Shown in pieces: positions 34,265-40,000 of a stretch of DNA of 64,000 bases. The notes beneath the pieces are model-generated. The model was given only the letters and a program-made list of their open reading frames with translations. It was not told the origin of the DNA and did not search any database. Both the position numbers and the translations under genes were made by a program. Numbering within the stretch: the first letter of the stretch is position 1; each line of letters begins with the position of its first letter. The stretch comes from Streptomyces halobius (GTDB taxonomy: Bacteria; Actinomycetota; Actinomycetes; Streptomycetales; Streptomycetaceae), in NCBI RefSeq assembly GCF_023277745.1, contig NZ_CP086322.1, positions 4,030,001 through 4,094,000 of the forward strand. The letters run 5' to 3'.

Positions 34265-35473
34265 TCACCATGCGACCGGCAGCTCCAGCGGGTAGCGCCA
34301 GATCGCGGTCTTGTTCCAGGAAACCTCCTCGGCCGGTTTCGCCAGTCTCAGCTCCGGAAAACGCTCCAGCAGGGTGCTCAGTGCGACTTCGAGCTCGACG
34401 AGGGCGAGCGGAGAGCCCAGGCAGTGGTGGCCGCCCCAGCCGAAGGTCATGTGACTCATGGGAACTTCGCGTTCCAGGTTCAGTTCATCCGGACGGTCGA
34501 ATTTCTCCGGGTCCCGGTTTGCCGTCAGATAGGAGACATGAACAATGTCCCCGGCCCGGATTTTCACCCCGCTCAATTCCACATCCTCAAGGGCGACCCG
34601 CGGAATACCGACGCCCTTGCGGAAGGGAATGAAGCGCAGCATTTCCTCCATCGCCTGCGGCAGCTTCTCAGGGTGGGAGCGCAGCATCGCGAGCTCCGCG
34701 GGCCGGGTGAGGAGGGTGTAGGAGAGGTTGCCGATCTCGTACATCGTGGTGTCCTGGCCGGTGATGAGCAGGACCATCGCCATGACGGTCAGTTCGTCGT
34801 CGTCGAGGACCTCATCGCCGTCACGGGCCATGGCCAGGGCGCTGATCATGTCGTCGCCCGGGTTACGGCGCCGTTCGGCCGTCAGCTCCGCGAAGTACGC
34901 GCGCATATCGGCCTTGGCGCGTTTGGCGTTGTCGCGGTTCTCAGCGGTGACGTTCATCATCGTCCGGGCGTGTGCGCGCAGCTGGGCGCTGTGGCCGTCG
35001 GGGATGTCGAGAACCTCGCAGATCGTCGTCAGGGGCAGCGGATTGGCCAGGCTTTCCATCAGGTCGGCCGGCGGGCCGTGTTCCGCCATGCGGTCCAGCA
35101 GTTCGTCCACGACATGCTGGGTGCGGGCCCGCATCCGCTCCACCTGCCGCGGCGCGAACGCCTTGGAGACCAGGCTCCGCAGCCGGCTGTTGGCGGGCGG
35201 GTCCATCACATTGATCGCCTCGTCCTGGACGATCGGCTCCGGCGTCATCCGGGGGAAATCCTTGCCGACGATCGCGTGCCGGCTGAAGCGCCGGTCCGTG
35301 GTCACCGTCCGCACATCCTCGTACCGGGTGACCAGCCAGGCCTCGCCTTCCCCGTATGGCAGTTTGATACGGGCGACGGGTTCCTCGGTCAGCAGGCGCT
35401 TGAGTGTCGGATCGAACTCAAGGGCCTCGGCGTAGTCGAACGGACAGTTCCAGACATTGGAGCCGGATTCCAT
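34265..35473 (-). CDS. cytochrome P450 (CYP158/CYP107-like)
   Basis: A 402-residue soluble class I bacterial P450. It shows WLVTRYEDVRTVTTDRRFSR, the I-helix LLITGQDTTMYEIG, ExxR in EEMLRFIPFRKGVG, SYLTANRDPEKFDRPDELN and the haem loop MTFGWGGHHCLGSPLA with the Cys ligand. The substrate-recognition context (IPFRKGVGIPRVALEDVEL) resembles CYP158, which couples flaviolin in Streptomyces, but the subfamily is uncertain. GGGAG lies 8 bp upstream of the ATG. About 50-70 bp upstream there is CAGGT-N9-ACCTG (35523-35541), a possible operator. No ferredoxin gene adjoins. Confidence 0.93.
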   Translation of the reverse strand: MESGSNVWNCPFDYAEALEFDPTLKRLLTEEPVARIKLPYGEGEAWLVTRYEDVRTVTTDRRFSRHAIVGKDFPRMTPEPIVQDEAINVMDPPANSRLRSLVSKAFAPRQVERMRARTQHVVDELLDRMAEHGPPADLMESLANPLPLTTICEVLDIPDGHSAQLRAHARTMMNVTAENRDNAKRAKADMRAYFAELTAERRRNPGDDMISALAMARDGDEVLDDDELTVMAMVLLITGQDTTMYEIGNLSYTLLTRPAELAMLRSHPEKLPQAMEEMLRFIPFRKGVGIPRVALEDVELSGVKIRAGDIVHVSYLTANRDPEKFDRPDELNLEREVPMSHMTFGWGGHHCLGSPLALVELEVALSTLLERFPELRLAKPAEEVSWNKTAIWRYPLELPVAW

Positions 35474-35725
35474 GTGGCGATCTCCCGAAGTCGGAGGGAC
35501 AGGACCACCCCGTTCTCACTATCAGGTAAAAGGCAAACCTGGTCATGCCCTGACGTCCGAATGCCGCGCCACTTGGGTGGCGGCCCGCGAGGTTCCGGAC
35601 GTCATCCCGGAACGGATCACGAAAGGGGGTGAGGAGGAGGAACCCGGTAAGGCGGGTGTCCATTCCTGGTAACCCTGGCCGCGCACCGGCAGCCGATCCA
35701 CGACCAGTTACTGCTCCTACTGGCC

Positions 35726-35932
35726 CTACTCCCCCAGATGCAGCGGACACCGGTACTCCGGGCGCACCCGGTGCGGGCTGCAGGCGATCAGGTTGAGCGA
35801 GAGGAAACGATCTCCGCTCACCCACCACCCACCGACCCGGTCCTCCCCCGCCGCCAGACCGCCCGCTCCGGCCGTTTCCTGCCAGGGAACGGCGGCCGGG
35901 GCGGGAGTCTTCGCGGCTGCCCGCTGCCCCAT
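35726..35932 (-). CDS. small hypothetical protein coupled to upstream gene
   Basis: A 68-residue product ending VSGDRFLSLNLIACSPHRV then RPEYRCPLHLGE, with a Cys-containing C-terminus that looks conserved; the N-terminal half is Ala/Pro/Gly-rich. The ATG shares a base with the TGA of the preceding 96-codon gene (TGATG), with a GTG one codon earlier. Coupling is the main reason to accept it. Not recognised. Confidence 0.5.
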   Translation of the reverse strand: MGQRAAAKTPAPAAVPWQETAGAGGLAAGEDRVGGWWVSGDRFLSLNLIACSPHRVRPEYRCPLHLGE

Positions 35933-36222
35933 CACGACTCAGACGCGTGGGCCATCCGATGCCGGACGATCAGCACGTTGAAATCGGTCACCCGGCTGAG
36001 ATCTCGCTCCGCTTCGGCTCGCTTCCGGCCGAGCTCCAGGTCAGTGCAGACGGGGCAGCGGCCTTCCGGCCAGGCACACCTCAGCTCGCCGAGCCGCAGC
36101 TCAGGCGATGCAACATCCACTCGGAGTGGTGACAGTGTCATCTCGACAGAGGTCAGCGCACTGCGGAGGGAGACGGATGCCTTGACGGGGTCGGTCCGCT
36201 GCTGATTGTCCGGTGCGGTCAT
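35932..36222 (-). CDS. hypothetical protein with CxxC motif
   Basis: A 96-residue product. The middle has VDVASPELRLGELRCAWPEG, then CPVCTDLELGRKRAEAERD and LSRVTDFNVLIVRHRMAHA. The CPVC and helix-rich tail suggest a small zinc-binding or coiled protein. No clear ribosome site. It forms a two-gene unit with the 68-residue ORF and is divergent from the DUF6879 locus across a 172-bp region with phased TGTTC boxes. I do not recognise the family; the setting is typical of Streptomyces accessory islands. Confidence 0.62.
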   Translation of the reverse strand: MTAPDNQQRTDPVKASVSLRSALTSVEMTLSPLRVDVASPELRLGELRCAWPEGRCPVCTDLELGRKRAEAERDLSRVTDFNVLIVRHRMAHASES

Positions 36223-36263
36223 GAGCGGGACGTTAGGGATCGAGAAATGTACCTACTACGCGA

Positions 36264-36308
36264 TGTTCGCTGATGTTCTCGATCACGGCTGGATGTTCTC
36301 GTGTGTTC
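36264..36308. promoter_or_regulatory. four helically phased TGTTC boxes
   Basis: TGTTC starts at 36264, 36274, 36294 and 36304, steps of 10, 20 and 10 bp, so all face the same side of the helix. Most are extended as GATGTTCTC. They lie 42-86 bp upstream of the 96-codon gene (minus) and 87-131 bp upstream of 36395 (plus). Confidence 0.5.
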
Positions 36309-36394
36309 TCACGCAGGGCACTGCACTCCGTGGTGCAGTGCCTCGGAGACCGAGATACTGGACGGGCGCAACCTCCACTACGAGGGAGACAACC

Positions 36395-36583
36395 ATGGCG
36401 CGACGACTGCGCTTCACGGGCACAGACAGCAAGTTCGGAGGCTGTCCTGCTCTGCACGAAGACCTGGAAACGGGCGAGATCATCGTGCAGGGAGCACCGC
36501 TCACCGACGCCGCAGACCTCAATCAGCTCCAGCACTTCGGTTCGGGGATTCTGCCGTCATTGTTCCTCGCGAACTGCTTGTGA
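36395..36583 (+). pseudogene. frameshifted N-terminal part of DUF6879-locus protein
   Basis: GAGGGAG precedes the ATG by 6-12 bp and the frame reads MARRLRFTGTDSKFGGCPAL, then HEDLETGEIIVQGAPLTDA, like the small proteins that precede DUF6879 proteins in Streptomyces. After QLQHFG a direct 5-bp duplication (TTCGG at 36536 and 36541) shifts the frame and a stop follows at 36581. Removing one TTCGG restores FGDSAVIVPRELLVNWGPKE, the expected continuation, which then runs in frame into the next ORF. It is either a recent mutation or a sequencing error. Confidence 0.6.
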
Positions 36584-36609
36584 ACTGGGGTCCGAAGGAG
36601 ACGGATCGC

Positions 36610-37263
36610 GTGCCTGAACTGATCGATCAGAGTGAGTTCCTCAAGCTCTTCGAAACCTTCGAGCACTCGGCATGGCACCTCGAAACGCGACGCGCCTACG
36701 CCTCGGACCAAGAGGACGAGAGCTACCGAGAGTTCATCGACACCGGCACCGTGACATGGGATCTGGATATCGCATGGTGCACGAACATGCGCGCGCAGAC
36801 TGCGGCCGGTAAGCACGTCGGCAGGGTGCGCATCGTTGACAATCCACCGACCAGCGGCCAGCTCTTTCTCCTCGGCTACGCGAGGTGCAACGCAGCCACG
36901 GGTGAGGACGTCCGCAATCTATGGCGTGCCGACGCAGACCGGCTGCGCCTGCCCGCCGAAGACTTCTGGATCTTTGACTCCCGGCTGGTCGCCCTGCTGA
37001 ACTTCGATGACGCCGATGTTCTAAGGCGCTTGAGGCCATGCGCTGACCCGACGCACTGCAAGAGCGCTGCGGCCATACTGCCGCAGCGCTATGGTCGGTT
37101 CAGGCTCTTCCGAACGTGTCGCCCCTTATCCCGCACAGCAAACCGGCGAGCGCGGCTGAGCTGGTGGCCACTATGGTCCGACGGGGATCGTCGCTCTCAC
37201 GTATCAGGATGGTGTCCTTCGCGTCCGCGGCCAGGTAGAGGCAGTTGGACGAGTCGCCGCTGA
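36610..37263 (+). CDS. DUF6879-family protein with altered C-terminus
   Basis: GTG 36610 has AAGGAG 9 bp upstream and reads VPELIDQSEFLKLFETFEHS, then AWHLETRRAYASDQEDESYR, RVRIVDNPPTSGQLFLLGYA, GEDVRNLWRADADRLRLPAE and DFWIFDSRLVALLNFDDADV: a DUF6879 protein, function unknown, regularly found with XRE/DUF397 regulators. After DADVL (about 37020) the frame runs into the hairpin at 37063 and the antisense DUF397 gene, giving a nonsense tail to 37263. One inserted base there would give KALEAMR and a TGA at 37044, just before the hairpin. The true end is therefore uncertain. Confidence 0.65.
   Translation: MPELIDQSEFLKLFETFEHSAWHLETRRAYASDQEDESYREFIDTGTVTWDLDIAWCTNMRAQTAAGKHVGRVRIVDNPPTSGQLFLLGYARCNAATGEDVRNLWRADADRLRLPAEDFWIFDSRLVALLNFDDADVLRRLRPCADPTHCKSAAAILPQRYGRFRLFRTCRPLSRTANRRARLSWWPLWSDGDRRSHVSGWCPSRPRPGRGSWTSRR
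37063..37090. terminator. bidirectional hairpin between DUF6879 and DUF397 genes
   Basis: AGCGCTGCGGC (37063-37073) and GCCGCAGCGCT (37080-37090) pair perfectly around a 6-nt loop. It sits between convergent genes, 10 bp after the DUF397 stop on the minus strand, and fits a shared terminator. Confidence 0.6.
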
Positions 37264-37300
37264 AGCTCGACTTCTGCCAGTGATGCACTGTGGTCTCCAT
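37100..37300 (-). CDS. DUF397 domain protein
   Basis: A 66-residue protein with the family pattern HWQKSSFSGDSSNCLYLAAD, ILIRESDDP, then TSSAALAGLLCGIRG. DUF397 proteins are encoded beside XRE regulators throughout Streptomyces; pairs such as whiJ-type and Scr1/Scr2 have been described as regulator-antagonist or toxin-antitoxin-like. Its ATG lies 6 bp after the XRE stop, so the two form an operon. Confidence 0.92.
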   Translation of the reverse strand: METTVHHWQKSSFSGDSSNCLYLAADAKDTILIRESDDPRRTIVATSSAALAGLLCGIRGDTFGRA

Positions 37301-37306
37301 GGCTTC

Positions 37307-38158
37307 TCAGATGCTTTCTGCGATGTGGTTGATGAAGTCCCGGGATTTCCCCGGTTCGAGGGAGCAATCTTCCATACGCTGCAGGATTGTCCGGTACTTG
37401 ACGAGCTGCGCCTCGGAGTCCAGGAATTCGCACCCGTGGTGGACGTCGAGCTGGACCGTGTCCAGTTGGCGGACGGCCCCAAGGGCGTAGTCGAAGGACT
37501 GCCCGTTTCCGGGGAAGCCGTCCATCCCAAAGGGGATCACGCGCACGGAGATATTCTTCTGGGTACTCATGTCCACGAGATGGTGCAGTTGGGCACGAGC
37601 AACGTCCGGGCCACCGAAACCCATGCGCAGTGCGGCCTCGTGGATGATGGTGCGATATGGCTTCGCATCGGTTCCGAAGATGATCCCCTGCCTCCTGATC
37701 CTGTAGGCAAGGCGGTGCTCAATCTCGTATGCCCGTAGCGGTGGCACAACTTGCGTAAAGAGCGAACGAGCATGTTCGAGCGTCTGAAGTAGCGCCGGGA
37801 TATGCATAGTGAGAGCGCCCCGCAATTCCACTGCGTGGTGCTCAAGTTCAGCAATATCGATGAGCGCGGCAGGCAGGTGCTCTCGGTACTCGTCCCACCA
37901 GCCCCGGGTTCTTCCACCGGTCATCGCGGCCAAGGCGTCCACCAACTCTTCGTCCGCGCAGGAGTAAATACCTACGAGGGTGCGTACCCGCTCCGCACTG
38001 ATAGCACCTCGACCGGACTCAATCATGCTGATGTTGGCTGTATTGACGCCCAGTTGGGAAGCGGCCTTCGTGGCGGACAGGTCGGCCTGCTGACGAAGCT
38101 TGCGCAGCTCATGCCCCAGGCGCCGCTGCCTCAGGGTGGGACTACCGACGGGGACCAT
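37307..38158 (-). CDS. XRE-family regulator with DUF5753 domain
   Basis: A 283-residue DNA-binding protein. The N-terminal helix-turn-helix (RRLGHELRKLRQQADLSATK, AASQLGVNTANISMIESGRG) is followed by the C-terminal DUF5753 domain (WWDEYREHLPAALIDIAELE, LRAYEIEHRLAYRIRRQGII, ISVRVIPFGMDGFPGNGQSF). WhiJ-like proteins of this class work with DUF397 partners and RsbW-like ATPases in developmental control. Divergent from the ATPase at 38380; an AT-rich inverted repeat at 38232 in the gap may be its operator. Confidence 0.93.
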   Translation of the reverse strand: MVPVGSPTLRQRRLGHELRKLRQQADLSATKAASQLGVNTANISMIESGRGAISAERVRTLVGIYSCADEELVDALAAMTGGRTRGWWDEYREHLPAALIDIAELEHHAVELRGALTMHIPALLQTLEHARSLFTQVVPPLRAYEIEHRLAYRIRRQGIIFGTDAKPYRTIIHEAALRMGFGGPDVARAQLHHLVDMSTQKNISVRVIPFGMDGFPGNGQSFDYALGAVRQLDTVQLDVHHGCEFLDSEAQLVKYRTILQRMEDCSLEPGKSRDFINHIAESI

Positions 38159-38231
38159 GACGTACTCCTTGGCTCTGCACTTGACGCGTCACCCACACGA
38201 GGGGATTGAGCAAGGTTCCTCGTATAGCGCA

Positions 38232-38243
38232 GTTAAAGTTAAC
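38232..38243. promoter_or_regulatory. GTTAA-AG-TTAAC operator-like repeat
   Basis: A perfect 5+2+5 inverted repeat followed 6 bp later by AACC-GTTAG-GGTT (38249-38261). The two lie in the 221-bp gap between the XRE regulator and the ATPase gene, in an unusually AT-rich stretch for this window. Confidence 0.45.
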
Positions 38244-38379
38244 CATGAACCGTTAGGGTTGTGAGCCAAGCCGCCCAACCACCCACCCCCACCAGCGGAT
38301 TCGCACCGCACAGGGATGGGGCGGAACTCGTACGCACCTCTACGCACACATCAACTCCGCATCCCATGAGGAGAACTCG

Positions 38380-38904
38380 ATGAGCCGTACCGTATCCCCG
38401 CAATCCCCCTCGTCCGAGTCGGCCGACAAGCCGTGGGCCTACTCGTTCCACCTTCCCCACAGCCCCCGGTCCGTCCGCGTGGCACGACTCGCCCTGCATG
38501 CCGTGCTCCATGGACACGGGATGTCCGAACTGATCGACACCGCAGAGCTGCTGACCAGCGAGATGGTCAGCAACTCCTACCGGCACGCTCCTGATGGCCC
38601 CACCCAGGTCCGCGTGCGCGGGCTCGCGGAGAGCCGGCTACGGGTGAGCGTCTGGGACAGCAACCCCGTTATCCCCACCCCCTTCGACCGGCCGCCCGGC
38701 CCGTACGCGTACGAGCTCGCGGCGGCCAGGGTGGCCGAGAGGGCCACGGAAGTCGATGGGCGCGGGCTGCTCCTGGTCCAGCTCTGTGCGGACAACTGGG
38801 GCGGCTACTCGCTCGACCAGTTCCCGTATGGCCCGGGCGCGACCGGCAAGCTCCTCTGGTACGAGCTGATCCAGAGCTACGACTCCTACGGGGTCGCCGC
38901 GTGA
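38380..38904 (+). CDS. RsbW-like ATP-binding regulatory protein
   Basis: A 174-residue GHKL-type ATPase domain protein: YSFHLPHSPRSVRVARLALH, ELLTSEMVSNSYRHA with the N-box Glu/Asn, LRVSVWDSNP for the G1 region and ATEVDGRGLLLVQLCADNWG for the G2 region. Such stand-alone anti-sigma-like kinases accompany XRE/DUF397 pairs (whiJ/abaA-type loci). It is the first gene of a plus-strand unit with the TTA-containing gene at 38954. Confidence 0.92.
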   Translation: MSRTVSPQSPSSESADKPWAYSFHLPHSPRSVRVARLALHAVLHGHGMSELIDTAELLTSEMVSNSYRHAPDGPTQVRVRGLAESRLRVSVWDSNPVIPTPFDRPPGPYAYELAAARVAERATEVDGRGLLLVQLCADNWGGYSLDQFPYGPGATGKLLWYELIQSYDSYGVAA

Positions 38905-38953
38905 ATGCGTTCCTTGCACACCCCGTAATCAGCCATACCGAGGAGAGCGAAGC

Positions 38954-39565
38954 ATGTGGGCATGGCTTGGTCCCGGTGGACGCATGAGCACGGGGCTGGG
39001 ACGTCGACCGGGACGTCACCGGAAAGACCGGATGAGTCGAGTGGGCCTGATAACGAGGATGGGCCGGATGGGCTGGATGGAGCGAAAGGGGCGCCGGCCA
39101 CGCGTCGGCACGGCGCCAGCTACCGGCGCCGCTCAAGCCGTAACGGCCCCGCAAGGCCCGGCCTACCGGGCAGAGGCCACGGCCCGCCGCCCGGACGGGT
39201 CCCCGATCGACCTCGGTGGGTGGGTGTCGTACTCACCTGGCCGGGCCGTGGGCTGGATCCGTGAGCGGGCGGAGCACGTGGCGCAGCAGTTAGGTGCCCC
39301 GTACGACGGGGCGATGCGGGCCTGGCTGGACGAAGTGGCCGAACACCGGTGGGCGGTGGACGGGCTCGCGGCCGGAATCCCGTTCATCCTCAGGGCCGTT
39401 GATGCAGAGGGGTGCACGTATGCACTCACCGCCCGACCGGATGTGGAGCCCCGTACGGAGACCCATACCGAGGGCCGTACGGCGACGGCTTCACATCACG
39501 GGATACCTGCGGAATCGGAATCCGGCCCCGAACGCTCCCCGCTCTCACCGCTCACTCGTACGTGA
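38954..39565 (+). CDS. hypothetical protein with TTA codon
   Basis: A 203-residue product. The first 65 residues are basic and disordered; the core (AYRAEATARRPDGSPIDLGG, GWIRERAEHVAQQLGAPYDG, RAWLDEVAEHRWAVDGLAAG, IPFILRAVDAEGCTYALTAR) looks like a small conserved domain often found after RsbW-like ATPases in Streptomyces. GAGGAG lies 9-15 bp upstream of the ATG. QQLGAP uses the rare TTA codon at 39290-39292, suggesting bldA control. Its 3' end overlaps the convergent IPT/TIG gene by 14 bp. Confidence 0.72.
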   Translation: MWAWLGPGGRMSTGLGRRPGRHRKDRMSRVGLITRMGRMGWMERKGRRPRVGTAPATGAAQAVTAPQGPAYRAEATARRPDGSPIDLGGWVSYSPGRAVGWIRERAEHVAQQLGAPYDGAMRAWLDEVAEHRWAVDGLAAGIPFILRAVDAEGCTYALTARPDVEPRTETHTEGRTATASHHGIPAESESGPERSPLSPLTRT

Positions 39566-39812
39566 ATTCCACGTCGTTGCTTCTCTCGCCGTCACCCTCG
39601 GCTACGACATGCACGGTCCCCGCACCCTTGGGAACAGTGATGTCGAGCTCCGTGTGGCCGTCCGGGTAGGTCTCCTCGTACCAGTCCTCGGCACTGAGCT
39701 TGGTATCTCCCCATCGCACCGTGGTAGCGGAGTCCAGATCCCCACGGATGGTGACCCACTTCTGGCCTGCCCGGCCTTGGGGAGGATCGATACTGTCGAT
39801 GTGCAGGGTCAT
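39552..39812 (-). CDS. IPT/TIG-domain small protein
   Basis: An 86-residue protein made of one immunoglobulin-like IPT/TIG fold: IDSIDPPQGRAGQKWVTIRG, TTVRWGDTKLSAEDWYEETY, GHTELDITVPKGAGTVHVVA. No signal peptide. GAAAGGGCG lies 7-15 bp upstream of the ATG (MTLHIDS). The frame stays open to 40013, but that part is not coding in character. Function unknown. Confidence 0.78.
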   Translation of the reverse strand: MTLHIDSIDPPQGRAGQKWVTIRGDLDSATTVRWGDTKLSAEDWYEETYPDGHTELDITVPKGAGTVHVVAEGDGERSNDVEFTYE

Positions 39813-40000
39813 CGCGGCGCCCTTTCGGCGGGGGATTGTCCGGGACGGACGGGATGCCATGGATCGGACGCCGTTCCGCCCTGTGGCGGGCCGGAAACCT
39901 GTGCCCAGTCGGGTACATCTCCGTTCGCCTCCGTTCCACTGTTCGACGGGGAACGGCGTACCGCAACCGCGGAAGCGGGGCGCCGGGAGTGGAGCATGGA

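Noticed and set aside
31452..35473. A biosynthetic cluster around the two P450 genes
   Set aside because: No polyketide, peptide, terpene or tailoring genes, ferredoxin or pathway regulator lie nearby; only an EamA exporter is between them.
35523..35541. Iron box upstream of the second P450
   Set aside because: CAGGT-N9-ACCTG has the wrong spacing and flanks for a DmdR1 site (AGGT-N7-ACCT in a 19-bp box). It may be another operator.
35738..36205. A 155-codon plus-strand ORF
   Set aside because: It is antisense to the two coupled minus-strand ORFs at 35726-36222, whose overlap and Cys motifs make them more credible.
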